From Streptomyces sp. G-G2 (GTDB lineage: Bacteria > Actinomycetota > Actinomycetes > Streptomycetales > Streptomycetaceae), in NCBI RefSeq assembly GCF_030063135.1, contig NZ_JASISO010000014.1, forward strand, positions 1 through 64,000: a stretch of DNA of 64,000 nucleotides, in the 5' to 3' direction. Positions 14,324 through 23,400 of the stretch are shown one piece after another. The stretch's first letter is position 1; every line of letters starts with the position of its first letter. Made by a program: the position numbers and the translations under genes. Under the pieces are notes generated by a model that saw nothing but the letters and a program-made list of their open reading frames with translations, made no database searches and was not told where the DNA came from.

Positions 14324-15835
14324 ATGCCCGAACGCCGTACCGTCGCCCTTGTCACTCTTGGCTGCGCCCGTAACGAGGTGGACTCGGAGGAGCTCGCAGG
14401 CCGCTTGGCGGCGGATGGCTGGGAGCTCGTCGAGGACGCCGCGGACGCGGACGTAGCCGTCGTCAACACCTGTGGCTTCGTCGAAGCCGCCAAGAAGGAC
14501 TCCGTAGACGCCCTGCTGGAAGCCAATGATCTCAAGGATCACGGGCGGACCCAGGCCGTCGTAGCCGTCGGCTGTATGGCCGAGCGCTACGGCAAGGAAC
14601 TCGCCGAAGCGCTCCCCGAAGCCGACGGAGTCCTCGGTTTCGACGACTACGCCGACATCTCCGACCGCCTCCAGACCATCCTCAACGGTGGCGTCCACGC
14701 CTCCCACACCCCGCGTGACCGGCGCAAGCTGCTGCCGATCAGCCCGGCCGCCCGCCAGGACGCGGAGGTCGCACTGCCGGGCCACGCCCAGGAGCCGGTG
14801 GCCGAGGAGGCCCCCGCGGACCTGCCGGACGGGCTCGCGCCCGCCTCCGGGCCGCGCGCGCCCCTGCGCCGCCGCCTCGGCAACAGCCCCGTCGCCTCCG
14901 TCAAGCTCGCCTCCGGCTGCGACCGCCGCTGCTCCTTCTGTGCCATCCCCTCCTTCCGCGGCTCCTTCATCTCGCGCCGCCCCAGCGACGTGCTGGGCGA
15001 GACGCGCTGGCTCGCGGAGCAGGGCGTCAAGGAGATCATGCTGGTCTCCGAGAACAACACCTCGTACGGCAAGGATCTCGGCGACATCCGCCTGCTGGAG
15101 ACCCTGCTGCCCGAGCTGGCCGAGGTGGACGGCATCGAGCGCGTCCGCGTCAGCTACCTCCAGCCCGCCGAGATGCGGCCCGGCCTGATCGACGTACTCA
15201 CCTCGACCCCCAAGGTCGTCCCGTACTTCGACCTGTCCTTCCAGCACTCCGCCCCGGACGTGCTGCGCGCCATGCGCCGCTTCGGTGACACCGACCGGTT
15301 CCTGGAACTGCTCGACACCATCCGTTCCAAGGCCCCCACGGCCGGCGTGCGGTCCAACTTCATCGTCGGCTTCCCCGGCGAGAAGGAATCGGACTTCGCC
15401 GAGCTGGAGCGTTTCCTCACCCACGCCCGCCTCGACGCCATCGGTGTCTTCGGCTACTCCGACGAGGACGGCACCGAGGCCGTCACCTACGAGAACAAGC
15501 TGGACGCCGACACCATCGCCGAGCGCCTCGCGCACATGCAGCGCCTCGCCGAGGAGCTGACCTCCCAGCGCGCCGAGGAGCGGATCGGGGAGACCCTGGA
15601 GGTACTCGTCGAGACCGTCGTCGGGATCGACGACGAGGCCGAGGACGCCGCGGGTGCCTACGGGCGCGCCGCGCACCAGGCGCCCGAGACCGACGGCCAG
15701 GTCGTCTTCACGGACGGCGCGGGCCTGGTCCCCGGGCGTATCGTCACGGCAAAGGTGGTCGGCACCCTCGGTGTGGACCTGGTGGCGGAGCCCCTGGGCA
15801 CCGAGTTCGGAGATCTTGAGGAGGCGGCCGGATGA
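14324..15835 (+). CDS. rimO: Ribosomal protein S12 methylthiotransferase RimO
   Basis: A 503-residue radical-SAM methylthiotransferase that modifies an Asp of ribosomal protein S12. The N-terminal UPF0004 domain carries the three cysteines of the second iron-sulfur cluster (LGCARN, NTCGF, VGCMAE). The radical-SAM motif CxxxCxxC appears as GCDRRCSFC near residue 205, followed by the TIM-barrel core and a C-terminal TRAM domain. An insert rich in Pro and Glu (about 145-185) separates the two halves. The start is ATG 14324 with a TAGTCT -10 7 nt before it. The stop overlaps the pgsA start (ATGA), so the two are translationally coupled. Distinguished from MiaB, also in this window at 56533-58062, by its N-terminal sequence and context. 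Confidence 0.95.
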   Translation: MPERRTVALVTLGCARNEVDSEELAGRLAADGWELVEDAADADVAVVNTCGFVEAAKKDSVDALLEANDLKDHGRTQAVVAVGCMAERYGKELAEALPEADGVLGFDDYADISDRLQTILNGGVHASHTPRDRRKLLPISPAARQDAEVALPGHAQEPVAEEAPADLPDGLAPASGPRAPLRRRLGNSPVASVKLASGCDRRCSFCAIPSFRGSFISRRPSDVLGETRWLAEQGVKEIMLVSENNTSYGKDLGDIRLLETLLPELAEVDGIERVRVSYLQPAEMRPGLIDVLTSTPKVVPYFDLSFQHSAPDVLRAMRRFGDTDRFLELLDTIRSKAPTAGVRSNFIVGFPGEKESDFAELERFLTHARLDAIGVFGYSDEDGTEAVTYENKLDADTIAERLAHMQRLAEELTSQRAEERIGETLEVLVETVVGIDDEAEDAAGAYGRAAHQAPETDGQVVFTDGAGLVPGRIVTAKVVGTLGVDLVAEPLGTEFGDLEEAAG

Positions 15836-16488
15836 CCGGAGTCCCGGCGCCCGCGGCGGGCGGGACCGGCAGTCGGCCCGCGCCCGGCGCGAAGCTGGGG
15901 GCCGCGGCCGTCAACCAGGCCAGCCTGTGGAACATCGCCAACATCCTGACGATGATCCGCCTCGTGCTCGTGCCGGGCTTCGTCCTGCTGCTGCTCGCCG
16001 ACGGGGGCTACGACCCCGTCTGGCGGGCGCTGGCGTGGGGGGCCTTCGCCGTCGCCATGATCACGGACATCTTCGACGGACACCTCGCCCGGACCTACGA
16101 CCTGGTCACGGACTTCGGCAAGATCGCCGACCCCATCGCCGACAAGGCGATCATGGGGTCGGCTCTGGTGTGTCTGTCCTGGCTCGGCGACCTGCCGTGG
16201 TGGGTGACCGGCGTGATCCTGGGCCGCGAGCTGGGGATCACGCTGCTGCGGTTCTGGGTCATCCGGTACGGGGTGATCCCGGCCAGTCGGGGCGGGAAGC
16301 TCAAGACCCTCGCCCAGGGCACGGCGGTGGGCATGTACGTGCTCGCGCTGACCGGACCGCTGGCGACCTTCCGGTTCTGGGTCATGGCGGTGGCCGTACT
16401 TCTTACAGTCGTCACCGGTTTGGATTACATTCGCCAGGCCGTCGTACTGCGCAGGCAGGGGATCGCGGCGGAGCGGGCCGCGCTGTGA
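15832..16488 (+). CDS. pgsA: CDP-diacylglycerol-glycerol-3-phosphate 3-phosphatidyltransferase
   Basis: A 218-residue integral membrane enzyme of the CDP-alcohol phosphotransferase family. It makes phosphatidylglycerol phosphate from CDP-diacylglycerol and glycerol 3-phosphate. The family signature DGx2ARx8Gx3Dx3D is complete in [16 protein letters not shown] followed by IADPIAD (residues about 83-105). Several hydrophobic spans surround it. The ATG at 15832 overlaps the rimO stop and its own TGA overlaps the cinA GTG, making a tight three-gene operon. A related CDP-alcohol phosphotransferase with another head group is possible, but the position next to cinA and clgR favours PgsA. Confidence 0.93.
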   Translation: MTGVPAPAAGGTGSRPAPGAKLGAAAVNQASLWNIANILTMIRLVLVPGFVLLLLADGGYDPVWRALAWGAFAVAMITDIFDGHLARTYDLVTDFGKIADPIADKAIMGSALVCLSWLGDLPWWVTGVILGRELGITLLRFWVIRYGVIPASRGGKLKTLAQGTAVGMYVLALTGPLATFRFWVMAVAVLLTVVTGLDYIRQAVVLRRQGIAAERAAL

Positions 16489-17042
16489 CGGACGGGGCGA
16501 GGGCGTCCGGGGGGTCCCCGGAGAGCCGTGAGGCGGCGGGGGTCGCCGCCCATGTCCTGGAGCTGCTCGCGGAGAGTGACCAGACGGTCGCCGTCGCGGA
16601 GTCCCTCACCGGCGGACTCGTCGCCGCCGAGCTGACATCCGTTCCCGGCGCCTCGCGGTCCTTCCGCGGCTCGGTCACGGCCTACGCGACGGACCTCAAG
16701 CACCGGGTGCTCGGTGTGGACGCCGAGCTGCTCGCGGCGCACGGCGCGGTGAACGCGCAGGTCGCGGAGGGTATGGCGGCGGGAGTACGCCGCGAGCTGG
16801 ACGCCACGTGGGGCATCGCGACCACCGGCGTGGCCGGTCCGGAGCCCCAGGACGGGCAGCCGGTGGGGACGGTTTTCATCGCCGTCGCGGGTCCTGCGGG
16901 CAGGAAATCAGCCCGGCTGAGGTTGAACGGCTCCCGGGCGGAAATCCGTAGAGAGAGTGTACGGACAGTGCTCGAACTTCTCTCGAGCGAACTCGGCGAG
17001 AATCGGCGAAGGCAGGACAGGGAACGGAACGGGGGGATTTGA
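16485..17042 (+). CDS. cinA: CinA C-terminal domain protein (NMN deamidase family)
   Basis: A 185-residue stand-alone CinA C-terminal domain, the nicotinamide-nucleotide amidase family that recycles NMN to nicotinate mononucleotide. Characteristic segments are AVAESLTGGLVAAELTSVPG, SFRGSVTAYATDLKHRVLGV, and GIATTGVAGPEPQDGQPVGT. The N-terminal molybdopterin-binding domain found in full-length CinA is missing, as is usual in actinomycetes. The GTG start at 16485 overlaps the pgsA stop by 4 nt (GTGA). The stop TGA shares a base with an ATG opening a 37-codon frame that leads to clgR. Confidence 0.92.
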   Translation: MTDGARASGGSPESREAAGVAAHVLELLAESDQTVAVAESLTGGLVAAELTSVPGASRSFRGSVTAYATDLKHRVLGVDAELLAAHGAVNAQVAEGMAAGVRRELDATWGIATTGVAGPEPQDGQPVGTVFIAVAGPAGRKSARLRLNGSRAEIRRESVRTVLELLSSELGENRRRQDRERNGGI

Positions 17043-17155
17043 TGTTTGCAGCCCTGAGTGAACACGACATCGCTCCCCGCACGGCCGCCGCGCAAGGCGG
17101 TACGGTGGGGCGTGAAGGTTACGGCTACACGGTCAGAGGAGGGAGCCACCGATGA
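17042..17155 (+). CDS. Possible 37-residue coupling peptide between cinA and clgR
   Basis: An ATG at 17042 overlaps the cinA stop (TGATG) and is preceded by a G-rich run (GGGGGG, about 17031-17036) that could serve as a ribosome site. The frame runs 37 codons and ends in a TGA at 17153-17155 that overlaps the clgR ATG (ATGA). The peptide begins [14 protein letters not shown] and has no recognised domain. The exact butt-joining at both ends suggests ribosomes could pass from cinA to clgR through it. It may be chance; clgR also has its own GGAGGGAG ribosome site. Confidence 0.35.
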   Translation: MFAALSEHDIAPRTAAAQGGTVGREGYGYTVRGGSHR

Positions 17156-17535
17156 TTCTGCTCCGTCGCCTGCTGGGTGACGTGCTGCGTCGGCAGCGCC
17201 AGCGCCAGGGCCGTACTCTGCGCGAAGTCTCCTCGTCCGCCCGAGTTTCGCTCGGTTATCTCTCCGAGGTGGAGCGGGGGCAGAAGGAGGCATCCTCCGA
17301 GCTGCTCTCCGCGATCTGCGACGCGTTGGACGTACGGATGTCCGAGCTGATGCGCGAAGTGAGCGACGAACTGTCGCTCGCCGAGCTCGCGCGGTCGGCC
17401 TCGGCAAGCGAACCGGTCCCGGCACCGGTCCGCCCGATGCTCAATTCGGTCTCCGTGGCCTCGGTCACGGGTGGGCCGCCGGAGCGGGTGACCATCAAGT
17501 CGCCCGTGGAAGCGGTGGACGTCGTCGCCGCTTGA
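17152..17535 (+). CDS. clgR: Clp gene regulator ClgR (XRE-family HTH)
   Basis: A 127-residue transcription activator that controls clp protease and related genes in actinomycetes. The XRE helix-turn-helix spans about 8-68 ([40 protein letters not shown]). The C-terminus ends VDVVAA, and the terminal Ala-Ala fits the known ClpP-dependent turnover of ClgR through its C-terminal alanines. Location after pgsA and cinA is conserved, also in mycobacteria. The ATG at 17152 has GGAGGGAG just upstream. A perfect hairpin at 17558-17596 terminates the operon. Confidence 0.93.
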   Translation: MILLRRLLGDVLRRQRQRQGRTLREVSSSARVSLGYLSEVERGQKEASSELLSAICDALDVRMSELMREVSDELSLAELARSASASEPVPAPVRPMLNSVSVASVTGGPPERVTIKSPVEAVDVVAA

Positions 17536-17557
17536 TTTTCTGAACGTGAGCGTGGCC

Positions 17558-17596
17558 GGAGCCCCGGTAGGCCTGTGAATCGCCGACCGGGGCTCC
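17558..17596 (+). terminator. Terminator after clgR
   Basis: GGAGCCCCGGT (17558-17568) and ACCGGGGCTCC (17586-17596) form a perfect 11-bp stem 22 bp after the clgR stop. Confidence 0.8.
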
Positions 17597-17725
17597 CGGC
17601 TGTCGGGGGTCCGTCGGGCCCGGGGCGCGGCGTGCCCACCGCTTCCGGGCGGGCGGCTTCTGGGTGCGGGCTCGCGGGGGGTGCGCGAGGATGGGGCGAA
17701 TCCATCCCGGCCCTGAGAGGCTGCC

Positions 17726-17962
17726 GTGCGGCGGTTACGGACACTGCGGATACCCCTGGCCCTGGTACTGGGCGCGCTGTGGTGGTGGGCGGTGCTCCGG
17801 CTCGCGCTGGCGCCCGCCGCCGCCGGGCCGGTCGAGGGGGCGGTGGCCGTGGGCGGCTGGGGGCTGGGCCTGCTGCCGGTGCACTGCGCCCGCCACGTGG
17901 GCGCCTCCGCTACCAGGGCATCGCGACTCCGCCGTTCGGCCGCAGGATCTGACCGGTCATGA
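17726..17962 (+). CDS. Small hydrophobic protein of unknown function
   Basis: A 78-residue frame starting at GTG 17726 with GAGAGG at 17714-17719. It begins MRRLRTLRIPLALVLGALWW, with two hydrophobic stretches (about 9-29 and 37-54) and a basic Ser/Arg tail. This looks like a small membrane protein. The last 53 bp overlap the end of the convergent SDR gene on the other strand. No family is recognised. The hydrophobic N-terminus with an adequate ribosome site makes it more likely real than not; the C-terminal third may be translation beyond the ancestral end. Confidence 0.5.
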   Translation: MRRLRTLRIPLALVLGALWWWAVLRLALAPAAAGPVEGAVAVGGWGLGLLPVHCARHVGASATRASRLRRSAAGSDRS

Positions 17963-18734
17963 ACGAGGAGGCCGCCGAGGCGAGGAAGAGCACCGCCTGG
18001 GCGATGTCCTCGGGCTCGCCCACCCGGCGCAGCGGGGACATCCGGACCATCGCCGCCTCCGTCTGCTCCTGGGCCTCGGGGCTGTGCCTGCCGGTCATCG
18101 GGGTCCGGATCCAGCCCGGGGCGACCGCGTTGACCCTGATGCCGTACGGGCCCACCTCGGTGGCGAGGGTCTTGGTGAGCTGGACCACGGCGGCCTTGGC
18201 CGCGCTATAGCAGAGCAGGCCCGGCTGGGCCGCGTCCATGGCGCCCGAGGCCATGGTGATCAGCGAGCCGGGGCGGCCGGACGCGATCAGGGCGCGGGCC
18301 GCCTCCTGGCAGGTGTACAGGATCCCCTTGAAGTTGACGTTCATGACCCGGTCGAGGTCCTCGTCCAGGGTCTCCAGCACGCTGCTGGTGTGCATGATCC
18401 CGGCGACCGCCGCGGTGATGTCCGGCGGACCCGAGGCCTCGACCACGGCCCTGAGGGCGGCGCGGTCGGTGACGTCGAGGGGATGGACGGTGGCGGCGCC
18501 GCCCGCCTTGGCGATCAGGGCGGCCGTCTCGGCCAGCCCGCGCTCGTCGCGGTCCGCGCAGCGCACGGCCGCGCCCGCCTCGGCGAGGAGCAGGGCGCTG
18601 GCGCGGCCTATGCCGCTGGCGGCGCCGGTGACCAGGGCGGTGCGCCCGGTGAGGTCGTACGCCGCCAGGGTCGCGGGGGTGGGAACGGGCGCGGGGGAGG
18701 CCGTGGGCGCGGGAGTGGCGCTGGGTAGGGGCAT
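17910..18734 (-). CDS. SDR family oxidoreductase
   Basis: A 274-residue short-chain dehydrogenase/reductase. After a Pro/Ala-rich N-terminal extension (1-27) the Rossmann fold starts with the NAD(P)-binding TGAASGIG (about 39-46), followed by the DV, NVNFKG (Asn of the tetrad) and catalytic Ser/Tyr/Lys elements (MASGAMDA and YSAAK). The C-terminal PG motif (VAPGWIRTPMTG) is present. The substrate cannot be told. The ATG at 18734 was chosen over a TTG at 18770 because a TACGGT -10 ends 6 nt upstream. It follows nei2 by 36 bp on the same strand. Confidence 0.9.
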   Translation of the reverse strand: MPLPSATPAPTASPAPVPTPATLAAYDLTGRTALVTGAASGIGRASALLLAEAGAAVRCADRDERGLAETAALIAKAGGAATVHPLDVTDRAALRAVVEASGPPDITAAVAGIMHTSSVLETLDEDLDRVMNVNFKGILYTCQEAARALIASGRPGSLITMASGAMDAAQPGLLCYSAAKAAVVQLTKTLATEVGPYGIRVNAVAPGWIRTPMTGRHSPEAQEQTEAAMVRMSPLRRVGEPEDIAQAVLFLASAASSFMTGQILRPNGGVAMPW

Positions 18735-18740
18735 GCCGGG

Positions 18741-18746
18741 ACCGTA
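18741..18746 (-). promoter_or_regulatory. -10 hexamer, leaderless-type start of the SDR gene
   Basis: TACGGT on the minus strand lies 6 nt before the ATG at 18734. The same hexamer and spacing occur before the genes starting at 28198 and 30629 (7 nt). Confidence 0.5.
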
Positions 18747-18770
18747 CGACCGGATCTGACGGAGCGTCAA

Positions 18771-19562
18771 CTATCGGGTGGGGCCCGATTGGCAGCGCGG
18801 GCACCAGTAGGTGGGGCGGCCGTCCTGCGGGGCCTCGCGGATCGGGGTGCCGCACCGCAGGCAGGGGCGGCGGACGCGCCCGTACACGAAGAGGTCCTGG
18901 CCGCGCCGGGGGCTGCCGGTGGTGTTGCGGTGCCGGTCCTTGTTGGCGTCCAGCAGTCGGTGGGCGGCGGCGGCCAGACGCGGGAACGTCCGCTCGGGGT
19001 CGGGCAGGTCGCCTACGGGGGTCCAGGGGGTCACCTGGGCCAGGAAGCACAGCTCGGCCTTGAAGATGTTGCCGATCCCGGCGAGGTTGCGCTGGTCGAG
19101 CAGGGCCTCGCCGAGCGGGCGGGCCGGGTCGGCGAGCAGATTGCGGGCCGCCCGCGCCGGATCCCAGTCGGGGCCCAGCAGGTCGGGGCCGAGGTGGCCC
19201 ACCACGTGCTCCTCCTCCGCGGTGCGCAGCAGCTCCAGCACCGGCAGGCGGTATCCGACGGCGGTGAGGTCGGCGGTGGCGAGGACGGCCCGGATCTCGT
19301 AGTCGGGACCGCCCCGCCACCGCTCCCCGGGGGCGAAGACCCGCCAGGAGCCGTCCATCCGGAGGTGGCTGTGCAGGGTGAGGCCGCCCTCGATGCGGTG
19401 CAGGAGGTGCTTGCCGCGCGGGACGACCGCGAGGGTGGCGCGGCCGGTCAGGTCGGCGGTGGCCAGGCGCGGGACGCGCAGATCGCTGCGGACCAGCTCC
19501 CGGCCCGCCAGGGCGGCGTGCAGGCGGGTGGCCGCGCGCCAGATGCTGTCACCTTCGGGCAT
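18771..19562 (-). CDS. nei: Endonuclease VIII / Nei2 DNA glycosylase
   Basis: A 263-residue Fpg/Nei-family bifunctional glycosylase/AP lyase that excises oxidised bases. The N-terminus MPEGDSI places the catalytic Pro2 and Glu3 correctly. The helix-two-turn-helix segment (LLDQRNLAGIGNIFKAELCF) is present, and a C-terminal zinc finger has CLRCG and WCPRC as its cysteine pairs. The start is fixed because processing must expose Pro2; a CACAAT hexamer lies 6 nt upstream. Its proximity to lhr (one lipoprotein gene apart) repeats an arrangement also known from mycobacteria and suggests shared repair work. Confidence 0.94.
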   Translation of the reverse strand: MPEGDSIWRAATRLHAALAGRELVRSDLRVPRLATADLTGRATLAVVPRGKHLLHRIEGGLTLHSHLRMDGSWRVFAPGERWRGGPDYEIRAVLATADLTAVGYRLPVLELLRTAEEEHVVGHLGPDLLGPDWDPARAARNLLADPARPLGEALLDQRNLAGIGNIFKAELCFLAQVTPWTPVGDLPDPERTFPRLAAAAHRLLDANKDRHRNTTGSPRRGQDLFVYGRVRRPCLRCGTPIREAPQDGRPTYWCPRCQSGPTR

Positions 19563-19568
19563 GGGGAC

Positions 19569-19574
19569 ATTGTG
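19569..19574 (-). promoter_or_regulatory. -10-like hexamer, leaderless-type start of nei
   Basis: CACAAT on the minus strand lies 6 nt before the ATG at 19562; no ribosome site is visible. Confidence 0.35.
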
Positions 19575-19596
19575 GCCCCCGGCCCGAAGGCGCGCC

Positions 19597-19651
19597 GCGC
19601 GCGGCGGCGGGCCACCGGCGGCGGGCCGCAGGGCGCGCCGCCGCCGCGCGC
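19597..19651 (-). terminator. Terminator after the lipoprotein gene
   Basis: A perfect 14-bp stem, GCGCGCGGCGGCGG (19597-19610) with its complement at 19638-19651 and a 27-nt loop, lies directly after the lipoprotein stop on the minus strand and before nei. Confidence 0.65.
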
Positions 19652-19661
19652 GGGTCCGGTG

Positions 19662-20342
19662 CTACTTCCAGGTGAGGCCCTTGCCCAGAGTGAAGGGGTC
19701 GCCCCAGTACTCGGCGGAGGTGACCTTGGTGTCGGCCGACGGGGCCAGCGCGATCACGCATCCCGTCTGGACCTTGCCGTTGGTGAACCCCTTGGGCAGG
19801 GAATCGCTGGGGCACTTCTCGAACGTACCGATGACCGTGAGCTCCTGGGCCTCGCTGCCGTCCCCGAGGTGGCCCTTGACGTGGCCGACCGAGGCGAAGG
19901 ACAGGTCCGAGGTGCCGACGTTCTTGACCTGGTAGCGGACGTAGTACGGAACCATCCCCTTCACCTTGTCACCGAGCTTGAAGGGGGCGAGGTCGGCGGG
20001 CTCGCCCTTCTCGATGGCCGTGACGGCGAGGGAGATGGTGCCCTTGGTGGTGGTGCCGTAGGTGAACGGGAACTGCGCCTGCTCGCCCATCTTGAACTGC
20101 TGGCCGGCCTTCGCCGTGCCCGCGCCGCCGCCGGTGGCGGGGGTGCTCGCGGAGTCGGAGGCGTAGGGCGAGGCGCTGTCGCCGGGCTGCGTCGCGGACT
20201 CGGACGGCTGGGCGGTGGGCGAGGACGGCTTCGCCGGGGCGGCCTCTTCGTTGCCGCCCTTGCAGCCGCTCAGGGCCAGTACGGCGGCCACCGCGACTCC
20301 GGTGGCGGCCAGGGCGGTATTGCGCGTGCTGAACGTACTCAC
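19662..20342 (-). CDS. Secreted lipoprotein of unknown function
   Basis: A 226-residue predicted lipoprotein. A signal peptide (1-27) ends in the lipobox LSGC, with lipidated Cys near residue 27. A Ser/Pro/Thr/Ala-rich linker (about 30-75) is followed by a compact beta-rich domain containing VRYQVKNVGTSDLSFASVG. That resembles DUF4352-type immunoglobulin-like folds, but I cannot assign it firmly. Two cysteines (in EKCPSD and TGCVIA) may form a disulfide. The GTG start at 20342 has GGGGGAA upstream. Anchored on the outer face of the membrane; ligand unknown. Confidence 0.8.
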   Translation of the reverse strand: MSTFSTRNTALAATGVAVAAVLALSGCKGGNEEAAPAKPSSPTAQPSESATQPGDSASPYASDSASTPATGGGAGTAKAGQQFKMGEQAQFPFTYGTTTKGTISLAVTAIEKGEPADLAPFKLGDKVKGMVPYYVRYQVKNVGTSDLSFASVGHVKGHLGDGSEAQELTVIGTFEKCPSDSLPKGFTNGKVQTGCVIALAPSADTKVTSAEYWGDPFTLGKGLTWK

Positions 20343-20469
20343 TGTGTTCCCCCATGACTGTACATCGTCAACGTTGCTGATCGGCGGACAGCCTAATCGG
20401 CCGGACGGGCGGGATCGCACCGGGTACGTCCCAAGATCGTCCCAGCCTCGTACCAGCCGTGCGGAACGG

Positions 20470-23400
20470 TCACGGGCGCAGGCGCAGCCCCCTCGGGGTG
20501 GCGTGGAAGCCCGCGGCTTCGAGCCCCGGGCCCAGCGGGGACGTCAGCGCCGCCGCCGCGTTGATCCGCTCCACCGTCAGCGGCGCCACGGTCCCCGACC
20601 GGCAGGCGGCGGCCAGTACCGCCACCGCCGCCGTCAGCCGGGGGTCGTCCACCGGGGGCCAGGCCAGCAGGGTCTTGCCGCCCCGCTCCAGATACAGGGT
20701 CAGCTCGCCGTCCACCAGCACCACCAGCGAGCCCGCCTTGCGGCCCGGCTTGTGGGTGGCCCCGGACGGGGGCTCCGGCCACGGCAGCGCGGCGCCGTAC
20801 GCGGAGGCCGGATCGGCCGCCGCCAGCACCACCGCCGCCAGCGGGGGAGGGTTCCGCTCGGCCGCCCGCAGCCGGTCCACCGCCCCGTCCATCGCGAACT
20901 GGGCCGCGCCCAGGCCCTCCACCACATAGCCGCGCCGGGCCTGCCCGCTGTCCTCGAACGCCGACAGGATCCGGTAGACCGCGCTGAAACCGCCCTGCAC
21001 CCCCTCGGCCTGGACCGCGCCCCGGGTGACCACCCCGTGCCGGTCCAGCAGGGTCCGGGCCAGCGCGTGCGCCCGGTGGGTGGGGTCCGCCGCCCGGGCG
21101 GGCAGCAGGGACCAGCGCCCCGAGACGGTGGGCGGCCCGGGCCGGGATACCTGCGCGCCGAGCGTGCCGTACCGCCCGCGGGGCACGGTCCGCCGGGCCC
21201 GGTGGGCGGTCGCGCCCGCCGTGCGGCCCGAACCGAGCAGGGCGCGCAGCGGGGCCAGGGTGTCGTTCGTGAGCCGCCCCGACCAGGCCAGGTCCCACAG
21301 GGCCTCCGACAGCTGTACGTCGCTCACCTCGGGCCGAGCGCTCCGCACGGACTCCGCGATCTGGCGGAAGAACAGTCCGTACCCACCGGAGAGCACGTCC
21401 AGGACGGCCTGGTGCAGGGGGGACAACTCCAGCGGGTGCGGCGGAGGAAGGAGCAGGGGGGCCGCGTCCGCGAGGTACAGCGAGACCCAGCCGTCCTTGC
21501 CGGGCAGCGCTCCGGCGCCCGCCCACACCACTTCGCCGGTGGTGGTCAGCTCGTCCAGCATCCCCGGGGAGAATCCGGCGACCCGCGACGGCAGGATCAG
21601 CCGCTCAAGGGCCGACGCCGGGACCGGGGCGCCCTGGAGCTGCTCCACCGCCCGGGCCAGACCGTCGATGCCCCGCAGCGCGCCGCCCAGGTGCTGCCAC
21701 TGGGGCAGGAAGGTGGCCAGGGCGGTCGGCGGGACGGGTTCCAGCTCCTGGCGCAGCGCAGCCAGGGAGCGGCGGCGCAGTCTGCGCAGTACGGTCGCGT
21801 CGCACCACTCCTGGCCGATGCCCGCCGGATGGAACTCGCCCTGCACCACCCGGCCCGCCGCCGCGAGCTGCTGCAGCCCGCCCTCGGCGGTGGCGGCGCC
21901 CAGCCCGAAGCGGGTGGCGACGGCCGCCGTGGTGAACGGGCCGTGCGTACGGGCGTAGCGGCCCAGCAGATCGCCCAGCGGGTTCTTCACCGGCTCGGTG
22001 AACGCTTCGGGCACGCCGACCGGCAGCGCGGTGCCCAGCGCGTCCCGCAGCCGCCCCGCGTCCTCGATCGAGGCCCAGTGCTCCGCGCCGCCGATCCGCA
22101 CCCCGATCACCCGGCGTGCCCGCTCCAGGGACCGCGCCCACCGCGGGTCGGCGCCCCGCTCGCCCAGCTCCGCCTCCGTGAGGGGGCCCAGCAGCCGCAG
22201 CAGGTCGGCCACCGACTCGGCGTCCCTGGCCCGCCGCTCCTCGGTCAGCCACTGGAGCTCCCGCTCCAGCTCGGCCAGTACCTCCGGGTCCAGCAGTTCG
22301 CGCAGCTCCGCCTGGCCCAGCAGCTCCGCCAGCAGCCGGGAGTCCAGGGACAGCGCGGCCGCCCGGCGCTCGGCCAGCGGCGAGTCCCCCTCGTAGAGGA
22401 ACTGGGCGACGTAACCGAACAGCAGCGAGCGGGCGAAGGGCGAGGGCTCCGCGGTGGTGACCTCCACCAGCCGGACCCGGCGGGCTTCGATGTCGCCCAT
22501 CAGCTCGGCCAGGCCCGGTACGTCGAAGACGTCCTGGAGGCATTCGCGCACGGCCTCCAGCACGATCGGGAACGAACCGAACTCGGAGGCGACCTGGAGC
22601 AGTTGGGAGGCACGCTGGCGCTGCTGCCACAGCGGGGTGCGCTTGCCCGGACTGCGGCGCGGCAGCAGCAGGGCGCGCGCCGCGCACTCGCGGAACCGGG
22701 ACGCGAACAGCGCGGAGCCGCCGACCTGTTCGGTGACGATGCCCTGGACCTCGGCCCGGTCGAAGGCGACGTCGGCCGCGCCCAGCGGGGCCTTCTCGTC
22801 GTCGAACTCGAAGGCGGCGGCGACGGGCGCCGGGTCGTGGTCCAGCAGGTCGAGCGGCTCCCCGCCCAGCCCCAGCAGGTCGGCGTCCGGCAGCCGCAGC
22901 ACGATCCCGTCGTCGGCGTGCATGACCTGCGCGTCCATGCCGTACCGCTCGGCGAGCCGGGCGCCGAGCGCGAGCGCCCACGGCGCGTGCACCTGGGCAC
23001 CGAACGGGGAGTGGACCACCACCCGCCAGTCGCCCAGCTCGTCGCGGAACCGCTCGACCACGATGGTCCGGTCGTCCGGCACGTGCCCGCAGGCCTCGCG
23101 CTGCTCCGCCAGGTACGCCAGCACGTTCTCCGCGGCCCAGGCGTCCAGCCCGGCCGCCAGCAGCCGCAGCCGCCCGTCCTCCTCGGTCAGGGCGCCGACC
23201 TCGCGGACGAACGCGCCCACGGCGCGGCCCAGTTCCAGCGGGCGGCCCAGCTGGTCGCCCTTCCAGAACGGCAGCCGCCCCGGCACCCCGGGCGCCGGGG
23301 TGACCAGCACCCGGTCCCGGGTGATGTCCTCGATCCGCCAGGAGGTGGTGCCCAGGGTGAACACGTCACCCACCCGGGACTCGTAGACCATCTCCTCGTC

